Assembly: GCA_040391605.1 (NCBI GenBank)
Contig: JBEBXK010000007.1
Location: 1-64,000, forward strand
Reading direction: 5' to 3'
Origin: Vulgatibacter incomptus_A
GTDB taxonomy: Bacteria; Myxococcota; Myxococcia; Myxococcales; Vulgatibacteraceae
Length of the DNA: 64,000 nt
Shown: positions 42,798 to 50,291 of the stretch, piece after piece
How the letters are laid out: the number at the start of each line of letters is the position of its first letter
Position numbering within the stretch: position 1 is the first letter of the stretch
Made by a program: the position numbers and the translations under genes
Notes under the pieces: model-generated
Databases searched by the model: none
The model's input: only the letters and a program-made list of their open reading frames with translations
What the model was told of the DNA's origin: nothing

Positions 42798-42809
42798 GGA
42801 GAACAACTC

Positions 42810-43697
42810 ATGTCGATGACGATTCGCACCAACGTCGGTTCGCTGAACGCACAGCGCAACCTCTACTCTACTCAGAACAACCTCAACACCGCCCTGGCGA
42901 AGCTCTCCTCGGGCTACCGCATCACCAAGGCAGGCGACGACGCCGCAGGCCTCGCCATCAGCGAGGTGCTCCGAGCGCAGATCACCGGCCTCAACCAGGC
43001 CTCGCGCAACGCCCAGGACGGCATCTCCTTCATCCAGACCGCGGAAGGCGCGCTGCAGGAGGTCCACTCCATGCTGCAGCGCATGAACCAGCTCGCCCTG
43101 CAGGCCTCCAACGCCACCCTCTCCGACGGCAACCGTGAGCTGATCGCGCTGGAGATGACTCAGCTCCGAGACGAGATCGGCGCTATCGGCGGTCGGGTCA
43201 ACTTCAACGGCGTGAAGATGCTCGGCACCGACTCCGGCACCGTGAGCTTCCAGATCGGCACGGAGAGCGGCGACACCCTCGACGTCGACTTCGAGGACAT
43301 CGACGACACGATCTTCGGCGATGGATCGGCCGGCACCTTCGCGGAGGCCGTCGAGGACTTCGCCGTCCGAGGCGACCCCGACGCCACGCCTGCCGTGGTC
43401 ACCGGCGCTACGGCTGATAACGCGTCCGCCCTGATCGCCTTCATCAACACGGCGATCGATCAGGTGAGCGAGATGCGCGCCAACCTGGGTGCAGCCCAGA
43501 ACCGCCTCGATCACACCATCGAGAACATCAACGTCACCGCGGAGAACCTCTCGGCCTCCGAGAGCCGGATCCGCGACGCGGACATCGCCAAGGAGACGGC
43601 CGACATGACCAAGGCCCAGATCCTGATGCAGGCCGGCGTCTCCGTCCTCGCCCAGGCCAACCAGATGCCGCAGATGACGCTGAAGCTCCTCGGTTAA
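42810..43697 (+). CDS. fliC2: Flagellin, copy 2
   Basis: 295 residues from the ATG at 42810, with GGAG 12 bases upstream; an upstream in-frame ATG at 42723 gives an Arg-rich tail foreign to flagellins. The N- and C-terminal regions match copy 1 almost exactly. The centre (about residues 155-220) is different and 13 residues longer. I see no sigma-28 site directly before it, so it may be read from the fliC1 promoter or be separately controlled. Confidence 0.96.
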   Translation: MSMTIRTNVGSLNAQRNLYSTQNNLNTALAKLSSGYRITKAGDDAAGLAISEVLRAQITGLNQASRNAQDGISFIQTAEGALQEVHSMLQRMNQLALQASNATLSDGNRELIALEMTQLRDEIGAIGGRVNFNGVKMLGTDSGTVSFQIGTESGDTLDVDFEDIDDTIFGDGSAGTFAEAVEDFAVRGDPDATPAVVTGATADNASALIAFINTAIDQVSEMRANLGAAQNRLDHTIENINVTAENLSASESRIRDADIAKETADMTKAQILMQAGVSVLAQANQMPQMTLKLLG

Positions 43698-43715
43698 TCG
43701 GCACCCAAGCACCTG

Positions 43716-43750
43716 AAGGAGCCGCTCCCGCCATTCGGAGGCGGCTCCTT
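43716..43750 (+). terminator. Strong hairpin after the second flagellin gene
   Basis: AAGGAGCCGC (43716-43725) and GCGGCTCCTT (43741-43750) pair over 10 bp around a 15-base loop, 19 bases past the fliC2 stop. The tail is CCC and not a U-run, yet position and strength fit the end of a highly expressed transcript. Confidence 0.7.
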
Positions 43751-43861
43751 CCCATCACGCTGCACGCGAGAGCTCGCGATCGCTTCATCGCTCTCGCTTC
43801 CAAGACGCGCCGGGGAAGACGCGGCCCGGCGGCTGACTTTTCGTAGAGAGGCGCTGCACCT

Positions 43862-45226
43862 ATGGCTGACTTCGTTGGCGGACTGATCTCCGGGATCGAC
43901 TCCGGGCTGATCATCGAGAAGATGGTGCAGCTCCAGTCGCGGCCCATCGCCCTCATCGAGCAGCGCCAGAAGGCGCTCACCACCCAGGTCTCGGCGCTCG
44001 GCGATCTCGCCTCGAAGCTCGCCGCCCTGGGCAAGGCCGCGGGCTCTCTCGCCAGCGATGGCGTACGCTCGGTGAAGGTATCTAGCTCCAACGCTTCTTT
44101 TGCGGCGACGTCCTCCTCCAGCGCCCTGCCCGGGAACTACGAGATCGCGGTGCAGCAGCTCGCGACCTCGGCGCGGACGCTCTCGTCGGGCTTTACGGAT
44201 CCGAACGCGCAGGTCCGAGCGGGCACCCTGCAGATCGAGGTCCAGGGGGAGTCCTTCGAGGTCGAGATCGCCGAAGGCGCCTCCTTCGCCGACGTCGCCG
44301 CCGCCATCACCGCCTCCGGTGCCCCAGTGAGCGCCATGGTGATCTCGGACGGCAGGCAATCCTACCTCTCCATCACCAGCCGCAAGTCGGGCCACGCCCT
44401 CGACGCGGCCCCGGACTCCGCCCTGGTGATCACCCAGAGCACCACCGGCACCGAGGGCCAGACCCTCTTCGGCGAGGATCCTCTGAACCCTGCGGCGTCG
44501 GTGGAGGTCCGCGCCTCGGCGCAGAACGCCCTCTTCACCATCGACGGGCTGGCCATCGAGAGGACCTCGAACGAGATCGACGATCTGCTCCCCGGCGTCC
44601 ACCTCAGCCTGAAGAGCGTCAGCGATCCTGCCGGTGAGAGCCTGGTGCTCTCCGAGGATCGCGAGGGGACCCAGGCCCGGATGAAGGAGTTCGTCGACGC
44701 CTTCAACGCCGTCGCCAGCCTGCTTCGACGCCAGACCTCCGCCAACGAGGTCTCCGCCGGCCCCCTCGCAGGCGACTCGGCCGCCCGCAGCCTCGAGCAG
44801 GATCTCCAGGCGCTCCTGATCCACGTGGTCCCGGGCGGGAGCCTCGGCAGCCTCGCCGACGCCGGCCTCAAGATTGAGCGCAACGGCACCCTGACCCTGG
44901 ACGAGGCGACGCTGAACACCGCGCTCTCCCGGGATCCCACCGCCCTGGACGCCCTCTTCGCCGGCGAGGGCGGCATCGGCGCCGCCATCGACGCGGTGGT
45001 GGAGAAGTACAACCACAAGGATACGGGCATCCTCGTCGGAAGGCAGACCGGGCTCAACGACACCATCAAGCGCCTGGGCGACGACATCGAGGCCAAGAAG
45101 CTCCACATCGAGGCCTTTACCCGCAATCTGATCCGGCAATTCACCGCCCTCGAAGAGACGCTGGCCAGGCTCAACTCCACCAAGACCTACCTCGATCAGC
45201 TCGACATCGCCCGGGAGAAGAAATGA
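43862..45226 (+). CDS. fliD: Flagellar filament cap protein FliD (HAP2)
   Basis: 454 residues. The N-terminus ADFVGGLISGIDSGLIIEKMVQLQSRPIALIEQRQKAL is the FliD signature, and the C-terminal region has the helical cap motif (IEAFTRNLIRQFTALEETLARLNSTKTYLDQL). FliD caps the filament and folds incoming flagellin. It overlaps fliS by 4 bases. The 110-base gap before it has no clear promoter. Confidence 0.95.
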   Translation: MADFVGGLISGIDSGLIIEKMVQLQSRPIALIEQRQKALTTQVSALGDLASKLAALGKAAGSLASDGVRSVKVSSSNASFAATSSSSALPGNYEIAVQQLATSARTLSSGFTDPNAQVRAGTLQIEVQGESFEVEIAEGASFADVAAAITASGAPVSAMVISDGRQSYLSITSRKSGHALDAAPDSALVITQSTTGTEGQTLFGEDPLNPAASVEVRASAQNALFTIDGLAIERTSNEIDDLLPGVHLSLKSVSDPAGESLVLSEDREGTQARMKEFVDAFNAVASLLRRQTSANEVSAGPLAGDSAARSLEQDLQALLIHVVPGGSLGSLADAGLKIERNGTLTLDEATLNTALSRDPTALDALFAGEGGIGAAIDAVVEKYNHKDTGILVGRQTGLNDTIKRLGDDIEAKKLHIEAFTRNLIRQFTALEETLARLNSTKTYLDQLDIAREKK

Positions 45227-45603
45227 ACGCAGCCGCACGCTATAGCCGCACCCAGGCCGAGACCGCCGATCCCGAGCGGATCATGCTCCTGCTCTTCGAG
45301 GGCGCCCTCGCCAGGATCCGCCGGGGCATCAGCGAGATGGAGAGCGGCGCGCAGCGCGAGGCCGGCGACTCCCTCGACAAGGCCAGCGAGATCGTCCTCC
45401 AGCTCCGGGCCTCCCTGGATCACGAGCGCGCCCCCGAGCTCTGCGAGCAGCTCTCCGGCCTCTACGTCTACGTGACCACCCGGCTGACCCGCGCCATCGC
45501 CTCCCGCGATCCCGCCTTCGCCCGTGAGGCGGAGGAGGCGCTGGCGCCCATCGCCGACGCCTTCAGCCAGGCGGTGGCCCAGACCCGGGCCGCCTCGCGA
45601 TGA
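45223..45603 (+). CDS. fliS: Flagellin export chaperone FliS
   Basis: 126 residues with the family signature ARYSRTQAETADPERIMLLLFEGALARIRRGISEME. FliS binds the C-terminal helix of flagellin and prevents polymerisation in the cytoplasm. Overlaps fliD before and the FliT-like gene after by 4 bases each. Confidence 0.94.
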   Translation: MNAAARYSRTQAETADPERIMLLLFEGALARIRRGISEMESGAQREAGDSLDKASEIVLQLRASLDHERAPELCEQLSGLYVYVTTRLTRAIASRDPAFAREAEEALAPIADAFSQAVAQTRAASR

Positions 45604-45872
45604 TCCCCGGCCTCGCAGCGTCCCTCGACGCGACCCGCCTCGCCCTCGAGTCTGGCGACGCGGTCGGGGCCTCCCGGCTGGCCGCCGAGGCGGTGGCGAT
45701 CTGCGAAGCCCATCGCGCCGAAGGCGGCCTCGCCGCCGACGCAGATCTCGATCGAACGAGGGCTCTGCTGGGAGCCTGCCTCCAGCAGGTAGAAGGGCTG
45801 AAGCGCGACCTCAGCCGCTCCCTCGAAGGCGCCGGCGCCTCCCGCCGCGCCCTCGACGCCTACGGCGCGTAG
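45600..45872 (+). CDS. FliT-like flagellar chaperone
   Basis: 90 residues, helical, Ala/Leu-rich, no strong motif. Its size, its 4-base overlap with fliS, and the order fliD-fliS-x match fliT, which is a poorly conserved chaperone of FliD. The call is by position; sequence alone would be only hypothetical protein. Confidence 0.5.
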   Translation: MIPGLAASLDATRLALESGDAVGASRLAAEAVAICEAHRAEGGLAADADLDRTRALLGACLQQVEGLKRDLSRSLEGAGASRRALDAYGA

Positions 45873-45954
45873 GTCCGGGACGATCTCGGCCCCCCGCGAT
45901 TGTTGGCTCTTCTGCCGGGCCTCCCAACCACCCGCCCGTGTTAGATCGGCAGAC

Positions 45955-46341
45955 ATGAAAAAGCCCCTCAACCGAAGAGAGCTGACGGCCGGGATGATCA
46001 TCGGCTTCCTGATCGGGATGCCGATCGCCGGCATGCTCGCCGGCTTCGTCGCCTGGGCCTCGCTGCAGCGGCGCGCCGCCGACCTCGCCGGTGAGTTCGG
46101 ACTCTCGGAGGCGGTGATCGTCACCGAGACCATCGAGGCAGGCCAGCCCATCGATCTGAACAAGCTCGCGAAGCGCCCGGTACCCCGGCTGGTCACCAGC
46201 CCCAACAGCGTGGCGCCCGACGAGGTGGACGCCCTGATCGGCACCTCCCCGAGCATCGGCTTCGAGAAGGGCGATCTCCTCCTGCGATCAGCCTTCGGCC
46301 TGGCGCCCCGCCCTCCCCTGGAAGAGACGCCGGCCGAGTAG
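45955..46341 (+). CDS. Small membrane-anchored SAF-domain protein
   Basis: 128 residues: a basic N-terminus, one membrane helix (about 12-36), a short coiled stretch, then a SAF-like domain (VIVTETIEAGQPIDLNKLAKRPVPRLVTSPNSVAPDEVDALIGTSPSIGFEKGDLLL), the fold found in CpaB/RcpC pilus proteins and in FlgA. No other pilus genes are here. It is 82 bases after the FliT-like gene and ends the flagellar block, so it may be an extra FlgA-like or CpaB-like factor. Confidence 0.6.
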   Translation: MKKPLNRRELTAGMIIGFLIGMPIAGMLAGFVAWASLQRRAADLAGEFGLSEAVIVTETIEAGQPIDLNKLAKRPVPRLVTSPNSVAPDEVDALIGTSPSIGFEKGDLLLRSAFGLAPRPPLEETPAE

Positions 46342-46388
46342 CTCGCCGACGCCTCCAGCGGCTCTGGGCGGACGGGCGACCGCGATTG

Positions 46389-46410
46389 GCCGAGGGCCCA
46401 TCCGCTCGGC
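46389..46410. terminator. Weak hairpin between convergent SAF gene and prfB
   Basis: GCCGAG (46389-46394) and CTCGGC (46405-46410) form a 6-bp stem with a 10-base loop in the 123-base gap between convergent genes. No U-tract on either strand. Confidence 0.35.
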
Positions 46411-46464
46411 GACGACCAGATCGCCCGCGCGGGAAGGCACGGCCACCCTAAGTCAACCCCGCTC

Positions 46465-47584
46465 TTACTCGGGCAGCTCCTTGCTCGTATTCTTCTTGCC
46501 GAGGAGGAAGGCCTCGAGGAAGGGCTGGATCTCGCCGTCCAGGACCTTGTCCACCTGGGAGGACTCCTCGCCTGTGCGAGTATCCTTCACCAATCGGTAG
46601 GGGGCGAGGACGTAGGAGCGGATCTGGTTGCCCCAGCCGATGTCGGACTTCGACTCCTCCACCGCCTGCTTCTCGACGTTGCGTTTCTGCTGCTCGTGCT
46701 CGTAGAGGCGGCCCTTGAGGATCTTCCAGGCCAGGTCGCGGTTCTTATGCTGCGAGCGCTCGTTCTGCATCGCAACCACGATGCCGGTCTCGATGTGCGT
46801 GATCCGCACGGCGGAGGAGGTCTTGTTGACCTTCTGGCCGCCGGCGCCCGACGAGCGGTAGACGTCGATGCGGACGTCGGACTCCTTCACGTCGATCTCG
46901 ATGTCATCCTCGATGTCGGGGTAGACGAAGACGCTGGCGAAGGAGGTCTGCCGCCGAGCCTGGGAGTCGAAAGGCGAGATCCGCACCAGACGGTGGACCC
47001 CTGCCTCGGCCTTGAGGAAGCCGTAGGCGTACTCACCGCGGACGACGAAGGAAGCGCTCTTCAGCCCGGCCTCTTCCCCCTCGGTGTAGTCGGCGAGCTC
47101 GACCTCCCAGCCTTGCCTCTCGCAGTAGCGCGTGTACATGCGCAGCAGCATCGCCGCCCAATCCATGGACTCGGTGCCGCCGGCCCCGGAGTTCACCTCG
47201 ATGATGGCGTCGGCGCGATCGTGGGCGCCGGAGAGCATGCGCCGCATCTCCAGGCCGCGGACGGAGTCCTCGATGGGATCCAGGCTCTCCTCCGCCTCCT
47301 GCAACGAGGCCTCGTCCCCTGCCTCCTCGCCGAGCTCCACCAGGGTGGCGGCGTCGTCGAGCTGCTGCCAGGGCCGATCCCAGGCCTTCACCAGCTCCTC
47401 GGCCTTCGCCTTCTCCTTGTTCAGCGCCTGGGCCTTCTTCTGATCGTCCCAGAAGCCGGGCTCCAGGGAGAGCTGATCGATCTCCTCGGCGCGCAGCCTC
47501 ATCGGATCGACTTCAAAGACCCCTCCGGAGCGAGACCAGCCGCTCCCTCAGACCATCCAACCTCTCGCGAATCTCTCCAGCCAT
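46465..47584 (-). CDS. prfB: Peptide chain release factor 2, with programmed +1 frameshift
   Basis: Translation starts at the ATG at 47584 (GAGGAAGG upstream) and reads 23 codons to an in-frame TGA at 47513-47515. A +1 shift there leads into the long frame that ends at 46465, to give about 372 residues, the normal RF2 size. The product has the SPF stop-recognition tripeptide (RISPFDSQ) and the catalytic GGQ loop (SSGAGGQKVNKTSSAVRITH). RF2 reads UAA and UGA, so the internal UGA makes the gene autoregulatory. Nearest neighbours are unrelated genes. Confidence 0.96.
47512..47527 (-). other. prfB: prfB programmed frameshift site
   Basis: On the minus strand the site reads CGGAGGGGTCTTTGA: GGAGG as internal Shine-Dalgarno, 3 bases, then the slippery CTT and TGA, with A as the next base (C in E. 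coli). The order and spacing match the classical site. Confidence 0.93.
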
Positions 47585-47842
47585 GCCTTCCTCAATTCCT
47601 GTCGTTTCCCTGCTCCAAGTGCAACAGCCGGCGCGCCCCGGACCTGCCGGAAGACGCCTCTCCCCGGGGGGCTCTCGAAGAGAAGGCGACGCCATCGCGC
47701 CGTGCGATCGATCGCAGCCGGCAAGGAGCGGCTACGAACACCATATGCTTTGGACGCCAGTCTACGCAGGCACGCTCCCGGCCGACCGGGATGAGCCCCG
47801 CCTGCCGCAGCCGTCAGCCTCGAGACTCCGAGATACGCTCCG
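47585..47842. other. Intergenic region between prfB and the RHH-like gene, with nested hairpin
   Basis: 258 bases, no gene seen. At 47766-47805 an outer GCAGGC/GCCTGC stem encloses a TCCCGG-ccga-CCGGGA hairpin (47776-47791). It could be the 3' end hairpin of the minus-strand gene upstream (stop 47843) or part of the prfB leader. No typical U-tract. Confidence 0.4.
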
Positions 47843-48505
47843 TCAGCCCCCGAACCAGCTGTCTCGGATCGTGGGATCCTCCGACTCGGCAGAGTCGGTC
47901 TCCGCCAACACCGCCTCGGCCAGCCGCTCGGCCACCTGGGCGAGTTGGGGCCTCTCGGTGGGCGCCAGCGGGATCAGGGACGGCGTGGCCTTGAGATCCT
48001 TGGTTGCCGCGACAGGGTTCGCCCGCGGGAGCACGGTGTTCGCGCCCATCGCCCCAGCGGAGCCTGAGGCGGTCGCAGCCGCGGTGGCCGACGCACGAGG
48101 CGCGATGGGGGCGTGCCCCTTGGCCCCGTCGCGCGCCGCCGAGACGTCGTCCGCCCGCTGGCCCCGGGCCTCGAAGGAGGGGATCGTGATCCCCCCCGTG
48201 TTGGAGGCGAGGCCCAGGAAGCCGCCCAGCGCCACCCGGAGCACCGAAGAGACCGTGCGCCCTTCACGGGCCGCCCGCGCCTCCACCGCCTCCGCGAGAT
48301 CGGGCGGGACCCGCACGGCGAGGACCCGCGCCCCCGCCAGGGCCGCCTCCAACTTCTCGAGGACGGCGGAGGGGCGCGCCACGCGATAGTCGCCCTTGTC
48401 GATCATCGAGCGGATCAACCTCGCGAGATCCTGCCGGCCGCGCCAGCCGTTCTCGAAGAAGACCGCCTCCGCGTCGTAGTCGATCTCGTACCGCTCTTCG
48501 CTCAT
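47843..48505 (-). CDS. Ribbon-helix-helix-like protein with long disordered tail
   Basis: 220 residues from the ATG at 48505. The N-terminal part is acidic (MSEERYEIDYDAEAVFFENGW). At about 62-98, VLAVRVPPDLAEAVEARAAREGRTVSSVLRVALGGFL resembles the CopG/Arc-type ribbon-helix-helix DNA-binding fold. The last 110 residues are Ala/Pro-rich and look disordered. A transcription factor or antitoxin-like regulator is possible; no toxin gene is adjacent. Unlinked to the flagellar genes as far as the sequence shows. Confidence 0.5.
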   Translation of the reverse strand: MSEERYEIDYDAEAVFFENGWRGRQDLARLIRSMIDKGDYRVARPSAVLEKLEAALAGARVLAVRVPPDLAEAVEARAAREGRTVSSVLRVALGGFLGLASNTGGITIPSFEARGQRADDVSAARDGAKGHAPIAPRASATAAATASGSAGAMGANTVLPRANPVAATKDLKATPSLIPLAPTERPQLAQVAERLAEAVLAETDSAESEDPTIRDSWFGG

Positions 48506-48616
48506 CGTCGTCTCCGTCTCGCCTCGGGCGGCTTCGTAGCCTGCTGTTCTACTCCGCTTCCGCCTCCGCTGGAAGCCCAGATAGTTTTCTCGATGGCCCA
48601 GAAACGAGCCACTCAC

Positions 48617-48713
48617 GCGTAGCGCATTCAGGAAAATCGCCGCCGCCTCGCGCGAGGGCGGTTATCCCAGCGGCGCCGGGCGAGGTGGAGGCGAGCGAGC
48701 TCCACAAAGAGTC
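48617..48713. repeat. Dispersed intergenic hairpin repeat, copy after ybeY
   Basis: GCGTAGCGC, a GAAAATCGCC segment, and the palindromic core CCGCCTCGC/GCGAGGGCGG (48643-48661), then GGAGGCGAGCGAGC. It corresponds in order to the distal part of the 23958 copy. It is 2 bases from the ybeY stop. Confidence 0.65.
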
Positions 48714-48714
48714 C

Positions 48715-49179
48715 TCACTCGCTCCCATCGAGCATCCCCGGCACACCGAGGAGCGCGGCCTCCCGCGACGCCATCCGCCGGGCTTCGGCCTCCGAGACCT
48801 CGTGGTCGTAGCCGATCAGATGGAGGAGGCCGTGGGCCAGGTAGCGCGCCAGCTCGAAGGCGAGGGTCCTGCCGTCGTCGGCGGCGCGCCGCCTGGCCGT
48901 ATCCAGGGAGATCGCCAGATCGCCCAGGGGCCTGGGCACGCCTGGGGGCAGTGGGTCATCGTCCCCCGCCGGGAAGGAGAGGACGTCGGTGGCCCGATCC
49001 TTCTCCCGGAACCTGCGGTTCAACGAGCGGATCTCTTCATCGGTGGTGAGGAGGATCGAGAGCTCTCGATCGTCGAGATCCAGCGCCGCCAGAAACTCCG
49101 CGGCCCTGGCGCGGATCACGCGGGCGGCGTAGGCGCCCTTGGGATGGGCGACGTGGATCTCGATGTGCGGTGTGCTCAA
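48715..49179 (-). CDS. ybeY: Endoribonuclease YbeY (rRNA maturation factor)
   Basis: 154 residues. The metal-binding motif HGLLHLIGYDHE is near residue 115, and LNRRFREKDRATDVLSFP is the other family signature. YbeY processes the 16S rRNA 3' end and takes part in ribosome quality control. The start overlaps the stop of the cysteine-synthase-like gene by 4 bases. phoH and the 7TM-HD gene, its usual partners, lie upstream of that gene. Confidence 0.96.
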   Translation of the reverse strand: MSTPHIEIHVAHPKGAYAARVIRARAAEFLAALDLDDRELSILLTTDEEIRSLNRRFREKDRATDVLSFPAGDDDPLPPGVPRPLGDLAISLDTARRRAADDGRTLAFELARYLAHGLLHLIGYDHEVSEAEARRMASREAALLGVPGMLDGSE

Positions 49180-50126
49180 GCCGAGCGCTCCCGCGGCGGC
49201 TGGAGGTCGACGAAGAGATCCGTGGAGAAGTAGCGCTCCATCCGATCGCAGAGGACGGTGGCCACGTCGTGTCCCGGCCCCAGCTCCAGGGCCAGCCGCC
49301 TGGCGCCGGCGACGTTGAGACCGCTGGAGGGCCCCACCGGAAAGCCCCGGGCACAGAGCTCCCGCGCCGCCGCGATGGCCTCGTGATCGGGGACGCAGAT
49401 CGGCGCCTGTGCCTCGATGGCCCCGCAGTCGAGGATCGTCGAGAGGCCATCCACCACGCCAGGGATCCCGCCGCAGATCTCGGGCTGCCCCGCGAAGCAG
49501 ATCCCCTTCTCCGGCCGCACCGGCGCGATCCGGGCGGGGTGGCCCGCCTCGCGCAGCGCCCGGCCGATCCCCATCAGCGTGCCGCCGGTCCCCACCCCGG
49601 CGACGAAGCCGTGGATCCTCCGCCCCACCTGGGCGATGAGCTCGGGGCCGGTCGCCCGCTGATGCGCCAGGGCGTTGAGCGGGTTCTCGAATTGGCGAGG
49701 AAGGAAGATCCGGGGATCCTCCTCCTCCATGGCGACACTCTTCGCGATGGCCCCCTCCACACCGCGCTCCCTCTCGGTGAGGATCACCTCGCCGCCATAG
49801 CGGCGGATGATCAGCACGCGCTCGCCGCTCACCCCCTCGGGCATCACCGCCACGAAGCGCACGCCCATGGTGGCGCAGGCGGCGGCGAAGGCGATGGAGG
49901 TCGATCCGCTGGACGCCTCCACCACCACCGAGTCGTCCCGCAGGGCGCCGCTCGCCGCGGCGTGGCCCAGGATGAAGCCGGCGATCCGATCCTTGGTGGA
50001 GCCGCTGGGGAGCAGATACTCCAGCTTCAGCCAGAGGGTGCAGCCGCTGGCCGGATCCGCCAGCGGGACGGTGGGGGTCGTGCTCGTGAACCGAGACAAC
50101 ACCGGCTGCAGGTCAGTTCTCATCAT
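49176..50126 (-). CDS. PLP-dependent cysteine synthase-family protein
   Basis: 316 residues from the ATG at 50126 (GAGGAG upstream). Beta-family fold: PLP lysine in PSGSTKDRIAG, substrate loop ASSGSTS, phosphate loop GVGTGGT, and a Ser near the end (GPSSGLNVAG). Closest to O-acetylserine sulfhydrylase or cystathionine beta-synthase-like enzymes; substrate unknown. It lies between the 7TM-HD gene and ybeY, an uncommon partner, and overlaps ybeY by 4 bases. Confidence 0.85.
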   Translation of the reverse strand: MMRTDLQPVLSRFTSTTPTVPLADPASGCTLWLKLEYLLPSGSTKDRIAGFILGHAAASGALRDDSVVVEASSGSTSIAFAAACATMGVRFVAVMPEGVSGERVLIIRRYGGEVILTERERGVEGAIAKSVAMEEEDPRIFLPRQFENPLNALAHQRATGPELIAQVGRRIHGFVAGVGTGGTLMGIGRALREAGHPARIAPVRPEKGICFAGQPEICGGIPGVVDGLSTILDCGAIEAQAPICVPDHEAIAAARELCARGFPVGPSSGLNVAGARRLALELGPGHDVATVLCDRMERYFSTDLFVDLQPPRERSA

Positions 50127-50291
50127 CTCTTGGGCTCCTCTCTCCCGCGCGCGTCTTGCGCCCTTGCCGAGCGGGACGCGGCCGCTCCGTGCATCTCCTC
50201 TCCCGCGCGGCTGGAGCGGGGAAAGGGGACGACCGTCCCGCTGCCGCCGCGCTCCTGCCCCGGGCCATGCTGTCGACCGGCTCGGCACGCT

